A stretch of DNA of 6,011 bases. Source: an uncultured Clostridia bacterium. Its GTDB lineage: Bacteria > Bacillota > Clostridia > Oscillospirales > Acutalibacteraceae. The notes below the pieces were generated by a model, which saw only the letters and a program-made list of their open reading frames with translations, had not been told where the DNA came from and did not search any database. Made by a program: the position numbers and the translations under genes. Positions 1 through 5,511 of this stretch are shown here, piece by piece. The stretch covers positions 1-6,011 of the forward strand of contig CAMFYM010000083.1 in NCBI GenBank assembly GCA_946002045.1. The letters are read 5' to 3'. How positions within the stretch are numbered: position 1 is the first letter of the stretch; every line of letters starts with the position of its first letter.

Positions 1-9
1 AATAGTTTA

Positions 10-34
10 AACCGTATTATACTTTGGCACGGTT
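10..34 (-). repeat. Weak inverted repeat downstream of the GH27 gene
   Basis: AACCGT (10-15) and ACGGTT (29-34) are perfect complements around a 13-nt loop. On the minus strand the stem is followed by TTTAAAC and no T run, so it is a poor intrinsic terminator. The rest of 1-66 holds nothing else I can name; the next gene lies beyond the window. Confidence 0.3.
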
Positions 35-66
35 CAGACCATTTATCGACAGTCTTTTTTATCTTT

Positions 67-1368
67 TTAATAAATTTTGTAGAGTCCTGCGCCGTGTGAT
101 TGGATATTTGCAGTGAATTTATTTTTAAAGCTACCTACAATTTTTTTGTTCCAAATGTCATAAACCGTATATTCTGTATCAGGCATTAGGATTTCTCTCA
201 GCTCAAGCCTTATATTATAGTCAGTATCTCTTGTGTTAAACAGTGCGACATATTTACAGCCCCTGCCGTTTGATACCCATATAATATCACCCTTGCCGTT
301 TTTTTCTCTCCTGCTGTGCTGATGTGCGCCGTAGGATGTTCGGTGCATTTTCAAATATTCTTCATTTGTCAGCAGTGAAAGAGTCCAATCATCATTCTCC
401 GGCATATTTCCACCCATCATTAACGGACTTCTAAAAATACCCCACAGGCTCATCATTGTTATCTGTTCTGCCCTTGTAAATTGAGTTATTCTGTTTTGGT
501 CACCGTGACATATGCCGTTTTTTGACAGCCTGCCCAGTGGGAGCATATCACAGTCGGGGAAATTGCCTGCCTTAACCGTATCCTGCCATAAAAAGCATTT
601 GTCAAACATATCGTAAAGCTTGCTCCAGCTGTCCCAAAAGTCACCTGTAATACGCCACATATTTGCATTTTTTGCAAGGTGACGGGCATTATTGATGTCA
701 GCAGGTCCCGGAGAAAGGGAAAGCACCATATCCCTGCCACAATTATCTATTGCCTTTCTTATCATTTCTATTTCATAATCTGCGAAATATGGGTTGTCCC
801 ATTTGCGAAACTCTGTTACGCATATGTCGTCACATTTTATAAAATCCACACCCCAAGAGGCGTACAGCTCAAAAACGGAGTTGTAATAATCCTGAGCTGC
901 CTGACAGCTTTTCATACCGTACATATCCGTGTTCCAGGAGCAGACGGAAAAATGGTGCGCTGCCTGACGGGCAGTATAGTTACTGTTTTTGATAGGCAGG
1001 TTTTGGTGTACTGCCTGTCTTGGAATACCCCTCATAATATGTATTCCAAATTTCAGCCCAAGGCTATGACAATAGTCTGCAATAATCTTAAAGCCCCTGC
1101 CTTCTGCCGAATCGGGAAAACGGTTTTCAGCAGGTATAAGTCTGCCGTATTTGTCCATATTCAATTCTGTGAAATTATTATAATCGTTGTCCCTTGCATT
1201 TGGCTCGTACCACTGTATGTCACACACAATGTATTCCCAGCCGTATTGCTTTAAATGCTTTGCCATATAATCGGCGTTTTCCTTCAACTGTGCTTCCGTC
1301 ACTGCTGCACCGAAGCAATCCCAGCTGTTCCAGCCCAAAGGAGGAGTTTTTGCAAGCTTTTTGTGCAT
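67..1368 (-). CDS. Glycoside hydrolase family 27 enzyme, alpha-galactosidase-like, cytoplasmic
   Basis: GH27 enzymes are retaining glycosidases, most of them alpha-galactosidases. The 433-residue protein begins with the family opening TPPLGWNSWDCFG (8-20), then IVCDIQW (47-53), LGLKFGIHIMRGIPRQAV (103-120), the nucleophile motif IKCDD (Asp180), the acid/base segment WRITGDFWDSW (Asp243), FPDCDMLPLG (270-279) and SPLMMGGNMP (314-323). The barrel spans about 8-325 and a beta-sandwich about 340-433, ending HGAGLYKIY. There is no signal peptide or membrane segment, so it acts on imported sugars. The second Asp of the classical DDCW substrate-binding motif is Ile51 here, so the natural substrate may not be a simple alpha-galactoside; isomalto- or arabinopyranosyl-type activity is conceivable within this family. 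The start is fixed by homology; its ribosome site AGGA (1379-1382) is weak and 10 nt away. No transporter or regulator gene adjoins it within the window. Confidence 0.9.
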   Translation of the reverse strand: MHKKLAKTPPLGWNSWDCFGAAVTEAQLKENADYMAKHLKQYGWEYIVCDIQWYEPNARDNDYNNFTELNMDKYGRLIPAENRFPDSAEGRGFKIIADYCHSLGLKFGIHIMRGIPRQAVHQNLPIKNSNYTARQAAHHFSVCSWNTDMYGMKSCQAAQDYYNSVFELYASWGVDFIKCDDICVTEFRKWDNPYFADYEIEMIRKAIDNCGRDMVLSLSPGPADINNARHLAKNANMWRITGDFWDSWSKLYDMFDKCFLWQDTVKAGNFPDCDMLPLGRLSKNGICHGDQNRITQFTRAEQITMMSLWGIFRSPLMMGGNMPENDDWTLSLLTNEEYLKMHRTSYGAHQHSRREKNGKGDIIWVSNGRGCKYVALFNTRDTDYNIRLELREILMPDTEYTVYDIWNKKIVGSFKNKFTANIQSHGAGLYKIY

Positions 1369-1398
1369 AGTATTACCGTCCTGTTGTTTTATAACTTG

Positions 1399-1427
1399 AT
1401 TTTACAATCCACAGGGGATTATGTCAA
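1399..1427 (-). promoter_or_regulatory. Promoter of the GH27 gene
   Basis: TTGACA (1422-1427) and TAAAAT (1399-1404) are 17 nt apart on the minus strand. The -35 is a perfect consensus and the -10 has one mismatch. Transcription should start near 1392, giving a leader of about 24 nt. The spacer holds an imperfect 15-bp palindrome, AATCC-N5-GGATT (1406-1420), placed where a repressor would block polymerase, as expected for a sugar-controlled gene. The -35 lies one base beyond the T run of the upstream terminator. Confidence 0.78.
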
Positions 1428-1428
1428 T

Positions 1429-1454
1429 AAAAAAACGGCTGATAAAATCAGCCG
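1429..1454 (-). terminator. Strong intrinsic terminator after the PHP gene
   Basis: An 8-bp perfect stem, CGGCTGAT (1436-1443) with ATCAGCCG (1447-1454), closes a 3-nt loop and is followed on the minus strand by seven T residues (1429-1435). It begins 11 nt past the stop codon. This is a textbook Rho-independent terminator and separates the PHP gene from the GH27 gene. Confidence 0.93.
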
Positions 1455-1464
1455 ATAATTTATG

Positions 1465-2355
1465 CTATTGATTTTCTGCAAGCTGTGCTGCTGCCTCTTT
1501 TTCTGCCTTGCGCTGTGCTCTCTTTTTCTTGGCTTTGTAGCTCATAAGCTTGTCTAAATGCTCGTCCGGTGTAAGGCAGGTACCAAGAGTAACTGTTTTG
1601 CTGCCGTAAAGCCCGTGGAAGTCAGAGCCACCGGTTAAAAGAATTTTGTTCTTTTTGCAAATATTGCTTAATCTTTCAATAGTCTCGTCAGTGGCAGATG
1701 GGTGCCAAACCTCAATGCCGTCAAGTCCTAATTGAATATAATTGTCAATCTCGTCAAAATTATCGTACAAGGCAGGGTGTGCCAAAACTGCCACGCCACC
1801 TGCGTTGTGAACCTCCTCAATAACCTCTTTAACATCAGGATATTTAACAGGAGCAAGAAGATTGGTTTCACTTTCACGAGAGAAAAGTGCGTTGTAAAGG
1901 TCGCCGTAAATCTCGTTAGTGTAGCCTGCGTCCATAAGAGCGTGCATAATGTGCTGCTTAAAAAGATTGGTTGAGCCTGAAGCGTGGTTGATAATAAAAT
2001 CGTTTGAGATAGGAAAACGAGCAGCAACCTTAAGCATCATAATTTGACCTGCTCTTTTTCTTGCAACAGAGGTGCGCTTACAAAGACCCTCCAGCCTGTC
2101 CGGCTTTTCAGCAAGGTAGCAAAGGATATGCACCTTTTTGCCTGCCTCGTAATCGAAAGCCGAAAGCTCAACGCCGGGTACGATGTTAACGCCGTAGCGC
2201 TTACCGATAACCTGACCTCTTACAGTACCTGCAAGACAGTCGTGATCCGTTATGGCAATAGTGTCTATTCCACTTTTTTGTGCTATAACGATTAGGTCCT
2301 CAATACCAACAGAGCCGTCGCTTAATTTTGTATGACAATGTAAATCTGCTGCCAT
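1465..2355 (-). CDS. PHP-domain metal-dependent phosphoesterase (YciV / RNase AM type)
   Basis: PHP proteins hydrolyse phosphoester bonds with a cluster of metal ions. In this 296-residue protein the ligands are in order: DLHCHT (His6, His8) with SDG (Asp13), ITDHD (Asp37, His38), GVELS (Glu63), His76, LAHP (His193) and SDFHG (Asp245, His247). The closest type is the YciV group: 3',5'-nucleotide bisphosphate phosphatase and 5'-3' exonuclease (RNase AM), which trims rRNA 5' ends in E. coli; length agrees (E. coli about 290). The insert at about 85-170 is typical of this group. The tail after 272 is dense in Lys, Arg and Ala and then Glu/Ala, probably a helical extension outside the catalytic core. 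The gene has its own promoter and ends at a strong terminator, so it can be a single-gene unit. Not the PolX, DnaE or CpsB kind: no accessory domains. Exact substrate is inferred. Confidence 0.9.
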   Translation of the reverse strand: MAADLHCHTKLSDGSVGIEDLIVIAQKSGIDTIAITDHDCLAGTVRGQVIGKRYGVNIVPGVELSAFDYEAGKKVHILCYLAEKPDRLEGLCKRTSVARKRAGQIMMLKVAARFPISNDFIINHASGSTNLFKQHIMHALMDAGYTNEIYGDLYNALFSRESETNLLAPVKYPDVKEVIEEVHNAGGVAVLAHPALYDNFDEIDNYIQLGLDGIEVWHPSATDETIERLSNICKKNKILLTGGSDFHGLYGSKTVTLGTCLTPDEHLDKLMSYKAKKKRAQRKAEKEAAAQLAENQ

Positions 2356-2360
2356 AACAT

Positions 2361-2368
2361 TCTCCTTT
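2361..2368 (-). promoter_or_regulatory. Strong ribosome binding site of the PHP gene
   Basis: AAAGGAGA stands 5 nt before the ATG at 2353-2355. It selects this start; another ATG at 2356-2358 overlaps the spacer but is out of the conserved frame position and too close to the site. Confidence 0.75.
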
Positions 2369-2393
2369 CAGTTTCGTTGGGAATCGCCGATTT

Positions 2394-2408
2394 TGCCCTC
2401 TTAGGGCA
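2394..2408 (-). other. 5'-UTR hairpin in the PHP-gene leader
   Basis: A perfect 6-bp stem, TGCCCT/AGGGCA, closes a 3-nt loop. It is GC-rich against an AT-rich background. A second small stem AATC-GGC-GATT follows between it and the ribosome binding site. No U run follows on the coding strand, so it is not a terminator. It does not match a riboswitch class that I recognise. Confidence 0.4.
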
Positions 2409-2435
2409 TATAAACAAATTTTACCATTATTTTAT

Positions 2436-2464
2436 ATGATAACACTTTTATCAAGATAATGCAA
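2436..2464 (-). promoter_or_regulatory. Probable promoter of the PHP-domain gene, with palindrome over the -10
   Basis: TTGCAT (2459-2464) and TATCAT (2436-2441) are 17 nt apart on the minus strand, each with four of six consensus bases. Start of transcription would fall near 2429, giving a leader of about 75 nt. A perfect palindrome TGATAA-N5-TTATCA (2437-2453) covers the -10 and part of the spacer, a plausible operator. A second candidate -10, TGGTAAAAT, lies just downstream at about 2419-2427 but lacks a good -35. The region is AT-rich, so chance matches are a risk. Confidence 0.5.
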
Positions 2465-2483
2465 GAAAACCAAGACAAATTCT

Positions 2484-2504
2484 TCAAAAAAAGTCTTTTT
2501 TCGA
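2484..2504 (-). terminator. Weak A:U-rich hairpin just after maf
   Basis: Beginning 4 nt past the maf stop, minus-strand RNA can form a 9-bp stem (UCG plus six A paired with seven U plus GA, one G-U pair) around a GAC loop. It is almost all A:U and is followed by GAAGAAUUUG rather than a U run. It may protect the transcript end or terminate weakly; substantial read-through into the PHP gene seems possible. Confidence 0.3.
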
Positions 2505-2508
2505 CGAA

Positions 2509-3063
2509 TCATCTAATAGCAAATTCTTTTAATAGACACCTGTATAGTAAATTTATAGGTAAACCAACCACATTAAAATAATCACCGTCAATCTTTTCCA
2601 CCAGCATTGCCCCTTTGCCCTGTATTCCATAGGCACCTGCCTTGTCAAAGGGCTCACCGGTTGCAATATATTTTTCGATTTCCTCATCGGTCAGCTGGAA
2701 AAATTTTACTCTTGTTTCGGCAGAAAAGGTTTTGATTTTGTCACCCTTAATCACTGTAACTCCCGTAAAAACACTGTGATACCTGCCACTTAACCTTTTA
2801 AGCATATTAAATGCGTCTGTACTGTCCTTTGGCTTGCCTAAAATTTTATCATCAATAGCAACAACGGTATCGGCACCTATAACGGTGTCGTTGTCATTTG
2901 CAAAGGGCTGTGCTTTAATTTTCGACAAATATTCAACTGCCTCCTTGGGAGAAATTCCCACAGGTAAAGTTTCGTCAACATCGGTAGCTTTTATAACAAA
3001 ATCTTCTGTAATTAAAGATAAAAGCTCTTTTCTCCTTGGAGATTTTGATGCAAGTATCAGCAT
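2509..3063 (-). CDS. maf: Maf family nucleoside triphosphate pyrophosphatase (dTTP/UTP type)
   Basis: Maf proteins hydrolyse certain nucleoside triphosphates, including modified ones, to the monophosphate and pyrophosphate; overproduction in Bacillus subtilis blocks septum formation. The 184 residues match the usual length. Visible motifs are the N-terminal S-x-S-P-R-R loop (residues 6-11), the VDE motif (29-31), GADTVV with the likely catalytic Asp65, GKP (76-78), and the DKAGAYGIQG block (140-149), which is the pattern of the dTTP/UTP-specific YhdE-like branch rather than the YceF branch. Translation starts within the U32 stop codon. In many bacteria maf sits near radC-mreBCD; here it is third gene behind zapA, keeping the link to cell shape and division. 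The sequence looks intact. The exact preferred nucleotide cannot be read from the sequence alone. Confidence 0.95.
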   Translation of the reverse strand: MLILASKSPRRKELLSLITEDFVIKATDVDETLPVGISPKEAVEYLSKIKAQPFANDNDTVIGADTVVAIDDKILGKPKDSTDAFNMLKRLSGRYHSVFTGVTVIKGDKIKTFSAETRVKFFQLTDEEIEKYIATGEPFDKAGAYGIQGKGAMLVEKIDGDYFNVVGLPINLLYRCLLKEFAIR

Positions 3064-3077
3064 TAAATTACACCTCT
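3061..3077 (-). promoter_or_regulatory. U32/maf overlap with strong internal ribosome binding site
   Basis: The U32 stop codon and the maf start codon share one base (TAATG, 3061-3065). A strong AGAGGTG (3071-3077) lies in the last U32 codons, 7 nt before the maf ATG. This fixes the maf start and implies translational coupling with the U32 gene. Confidence 0.85.
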
Positions 3078-5063
3078 TTGATATAATCCTCTTGTGTATT
3101 TAAAGGTTGGCTTTTGAGAATTTTCATACATTTTGATGATTTGCTCAACCTCCTCCATACTTTCGTTTGTAAAGTAAAGGTGAGCAAAATCTGTTTTAAT
3201 TTCATTCATTCTATCAAGCATATAAAGGGGGACACTGTTCAAAATTTCAACACAGGGATAGCTTGAGCAAATAACAGGAAATTCGTATCCCATTCGGTCT
3301 GTAAGAGTACCCTGCCTGTTGCATTTTTCACAGCCAATGGTTGATTTTACAGGGCAGTTTCTGGTCAGCATTAGGGGGATTTTGCCATATACAATTATTC
3401 CCGTGTTATCGGCATTTATTTTGTTTGCCTGCTGGGCAGTCAGCTCAAAGGACAAAATGGGATTATCAATCTGCATTGCAGACAGAGAGTTAAAAATATT
3501 AAGCCCAAAGTCGCCGAAAACCTGAAAGCCTAAATCCTTTGCCAGCCTGTAAGAGCCAAGATTGCCGCAAAGTGCTCTTGTAACTCCTGCACCCTTAAGA
3601 CGAGTTAACTGCTTTTTAAGTCGCTCCTCCTGTCCAAATAATCCTCTTGGTAAAACTACTCCTGCACGGTTATCAACAAAATCCTCAAGGCTTGAGTCAA
3701 TAGGGATAAACACATATTTGAAAGGGTGCCTGTCGGGTATCTGCTGTGCATTTTTAAAGGACGCAGTAAGGTAAGGTGTGTTGCTTTTTTCTGCCACGGC
3801 AGGCAGCTTAAGGGGCAATGCCGTGACGGTAATTTCAGGCAGTCGCTCTATTTCCTCCACTGCTTTTCTGCGCAGCTCGTTAATCTGTGATGCAGGGATA
3901 ATCAGCCCCTCATCAACGGTTGCTTTAACATTTCCTGCATAAAATTGAGTGCCACCTAATTTTGACAGCCTCATTTTAACAGACTCCGGTGTCATTGGCT
4001 TGTTGATTGCCCTTTCTGCAACAGGGCCCACGATTTCCACACTTTTATCAAGTCCCCAAGCAGTCAGCTTACAGGGCTGATTTTCTCTGCACTCAAATTC
4101 AAAATCAATAGGCAGTAACGGGTTTTCGTTATCATAATTGTGGCTGATGCTTTTCAGCACCTCCTTGGCAGAGAGAACATCCTCCTTTTGCCTTGTGCCA
4201 AACATAGCAGCACCACGATTACCTGTTAGATAGCCGTCAGTAAAGCCACTTCGTGAAAATACAGAATTTAAGTTATGCTCAAGCTCCTGATTATAGCAGC
4301 CGTCAATAGCACCTTTAACAGCATTTACGGCAGCACTCACATATTCAGGTCGCTTCATCCTTCCTTCAATCTTAAGGGAGGTAACACCCTTAAGATTGTC
4401 TAAATGCTTAATGATGCTCAAATCCTTTAGGGATAAGGCGCACTCCTTGCTGTCACCCCTTGCAGTAAAGGGCAAACGGCAGGGCTGGGCACAAAGTCCA
4501 CGGTTGCCACTCCTTGAGCCTAACACAGATGACATATAGCATTGACCTGACACAGACATACAAAGAGCACCGTGCACAAATACCTCTAACTCAAGATTGG
4601 TGCTTTCCCTTATTTCCTCAATTTCGTCAATGGTCATTTCTCTGGCAAGCACAACACGCTTAAGCCCCATCTCCTCTGCCTGCTTAACACCACTGACTGA
4701 CATAATGCTCATTTGTGTTGAACCGTGAATTCTTGCAGTAGGGAAATGCTCCCTAATCATTTTTATTACACCGATGTCCTGAACAATAAAAGCATCAACA
4801 CCAACGCTAAGTGCATATTTAACCGTGTTGTACGCCTGTTCAAGCTCCTCGTCACCAACAAGAATATTGAGAGTTAAATAAACCTTAACCCAGTGCCTGT
4901 GACAATATTCAACTGCTTTTTTTAATTCCTCATTATCAAAATTGCCGGCATTGCGTCGGGCATTAAACATTTTACCACCCAGGTAAATTGCGTTTGCACC
5001 ACTGCGAACACCGGCAATCAAAGACTCCATGCTACCGGCAGGAGCCAAAATCTCATACTTCAT
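3063..5063 (-). CDS. U32 family protein with DUF3656 domain (RlhA-like; 'peptidase U32', probable RNA hydroxylation)
   Basis: The 666-residue product carries the U32 signature: EVFVHGALCMSVSGQCYMS at 160-178, followed by GNRGLCAQPCRLPF and SLKIEGRMKRPEYV (about 229-242). C168, C175, C191 and C195 form the four-cysteine set that binds an Fe-S cluster in studied relatives (UbiU/UbiV). The N-terminal barrel starts EILAPAGSMESLIAGVRSGA. Residues about 318-410 match DUF3656, including LSKLGGTQFYAG and IPASQINELRRKAVEEI. That layout and length match E. coli RlhA (YdcP), needed for hydroxylation of 23S rRNA C2501, rather than the shorter TrhP group that acts on tRNA U34. The old peptidase name comes from a Porphyromonas protein and is probably misleading here. 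A C-terminal region (about 560-640) adds C570, C578, C581, C599 and C604 and ends with the usual FTNES motif. Cytoplasmic; no signal peptide or membrane segment. RlhA-type function is an inference from domain order. Confidence 0.9.
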   Translation of the reverse strand: MKYEILAPAGSMESLIAGVRSGANAIYLGGKMFNARRNAGNFDNEELKKAVEYCHRHWVKVYLTLNILVGDEELEQAYNTVKYALSVGVDAFIVQDIGVIKMIREHFPTARIHGSTQMSIMSVSGVKQAEEMGLKRVVLAREMTIDEIEEIRESTNLELEVFVHGALCMSVSGQCYMSSVLGSRSGNRGLCAQPCRLPFTARGDSKECALSLKDLSIIKHLDNLKGVTSLKIEGRMKRPEYVSAAVNAVKGAIDGCYNQELEHNLNSVFSRSGFTDGYLTGNRGAAMFGTRQKEDVLSAKEVLKSISHNYDNENPLLPIDFEFECRENQPCKLTAWGLDKSVEIVGPVAERAINKPMTPESVKMRLSKLGGTQFYAGNVKATVDEGLIIPASQINELRRKAVEEIERLPEITVTALPLKLPAVAEKSNTPYLTASFKNAQQIPDRHPFKYVFIPIDSSLEDFVDNRAGVVLPRGLFGQEERLKKQLTRLKGAGVTRALCGNLGSYRLAKDLGFQVFGDFGLNIFNSLSAMQIDNPILSFELTAQQANKINADNTGIIVYGKIPLMLTRNCPVKSTIGCEKCNRQGTLTDRMGYEFPVICSSYPCVEILNSVPLYMLDRMNEIKTDFAHLYFTNESMEEVEQIIKMYENSQKPTFKYTRGLYQRGVI

Positions 5064-5074
5064 ATTATACCTAT
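5061..5074 (-). promoter_or_regulatory. zapA/U32 junction: ribosome binding site embedded in the zapA stop codon
   Basis: The U32 gene's only Shine-Dalgarno-like sequence is ATAGGT (5069-5074), in which the TAG stop codon of zapA is embedded. AGG lies 6 nt before the ATG (5061-5063). The site is weak compared with those of maf and the PHP gene, so translation of the U32 protein is probably coupled to termination at zapA. Confidence 0.6.
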
Positions 5075-5421
5075 CTGTTGTTAAGCCTTTGTCTTAAATC
5101 GGCAATTTCACGGTTGAGCCTTTCAACCTCTCGTCTTGCAACCTCAACCTCCATCTTTGCCCTTGCACTTTCCTCAAGATAATCCTTGATTTGAACACGA
5201 AGATTATCGGCAGATGCAGATGCCTTTTTGCAGGCGTCAGCATTGTCAAGAGCAACAAGCACTGCTGCCTGTGTCATTGAAAGGGTAGGATTTGCGTTGC
5301 TGACTGAACGAAGCTCGCTGTTAATATCCTCAGCCAACATTTCAACATATTGTGGGTCGTCGTCTGTAACGATTGTGTAGGTTGCCCCACCTATTCTAAC
5401 CTGAACTCTGTTTTTTTCCAT
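5071..5421 (-). CDS. zapA: Cell division protein ZapA
   Basis: ZapA is a small cytoplasmic protein that binds FtsZ filaments, bundles them and stabilises the Z-ring at midcell. The 116-residue product fits the longer Gram-positive form. The N-terminal head (about 1-65) shows NRVQVRIGGATYTI, then a DPQYVEMLAEDIN helix and the TLSMTQAAVLVALDNADA segment, which are the usual family landmarks. Residues about 68-115 are a charged, heptad-like helix rich in Glu, Arg, Leu and Ala, matching the coiled coil used for dimer and tetramer formation. The ATG is preceded by GAAGGTG (5429-5435) at suitable spacing. It is the first gene of an operon: the U32 gene follows after 7 nt. The zapA-U32 pairing is common in Firmicutes. 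Nothing looks truncated. Confidence 0.93.
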   Translation of the reverse strand: MEKNRVQVRIGGATYTIVTDDDPQYVEMLAEDINSELRSVSNANPTLSMTQAAVLVALDNADACKKASASADNLRVQIKDYLEESARAKMEVEVARREVERLNREIADLRQRLNNR

Positions 5422-5457
5422 ATTTTTACACCTTCATATTAAACTATCATCGACAAA

Positions 5458-5493
5458 ATTCTACCTATTAAGTATATCAGCAATAGGCAGAAT
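5458..5493 (-). repeat. Inverted repeat across the zapA promoter (operator or 3'-end hairpin)
   Basis: Two 12-nt arms, 5458-5469 and 5482-5493, are complementary at 11 of 12 positions; in minus-strand RNA the odd pair is a G-U wobble, so all 12 can pair around a 12-nt loop (5470-5481). With a two-base bulge the match runs on into GAC/GTC, reaching the -35 box. The -10 box lies in the loop, one arm fills most of the spacer and the other covers the predicted start site. That suits a repressor operator. As RNA it could also mark the end of the LCP transcript, but only four U residues follow, so it is a poor intrinsic terminator. Confidence 0.55.
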
Positions 5494-5499
5494 TGTCAA
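5471..5499 (-). promoter_or_regulatory. Consensus vegetative promoter for the zapA-U32-maf operon
   Basis: On the minus strand, TTGACA (5494-5499) and TATACT (5471-5476) are separated by exactly 17 nt. The -35 is a perfect consensus and the -10 differs from TATAAT at one position. Start of transcription is predicted near 5464, giving a leader of about 43 nt before zapA. The -35 box starts 12 nt after the LCP stop codon. This is a strong match to the housekeeping sigma factor; activity itself is inferred. Confidence 0.8.
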
Positions 5500-5511
5500 T
5501 GTGCTTATTGC

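Noticed and set aside
16..21. Perfect TATAAT on the minus strand after the GH27 gene, as a promoter for the next gene
   Set aside because: No acceptable -35 hexamer lies 16-18 nt upstream, and it falls in the loop of a weak inverted repeat; likely chance in AT-rich DNA.
486..740. 84-codon minus-strand open frame
   Set aside because: It is an out-of-frame shadow inside the GH27 gene.
679..1254. 191-codon open frame on the plus strand, with a 67-codon one following at 1255-1458
   Set aside because: Both lie antisense to the well-supported GH27 gene or run through its promoter and the terminator; the translations show no family motif.
1728..2027. 99-codon minus-strand frame and an 80-codon plus-strand frame over the same stretch
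   Set aside because: Both are shadows of the PHP gene, whose motifs continue in frame through this region.
2394..2408. TGCCCT/AGGGCA hairpin read as an intrinsic terminator of maf
   Set aside because: It is not followed by a T run on either strand and lies downstream of the probable PHP promoter.
2834..3103. Plus-strand open frame of 89 codons across the maf/U32 junction
   Set aside because: It is antisense to two genes with intact family motifs and has no recognisable product.
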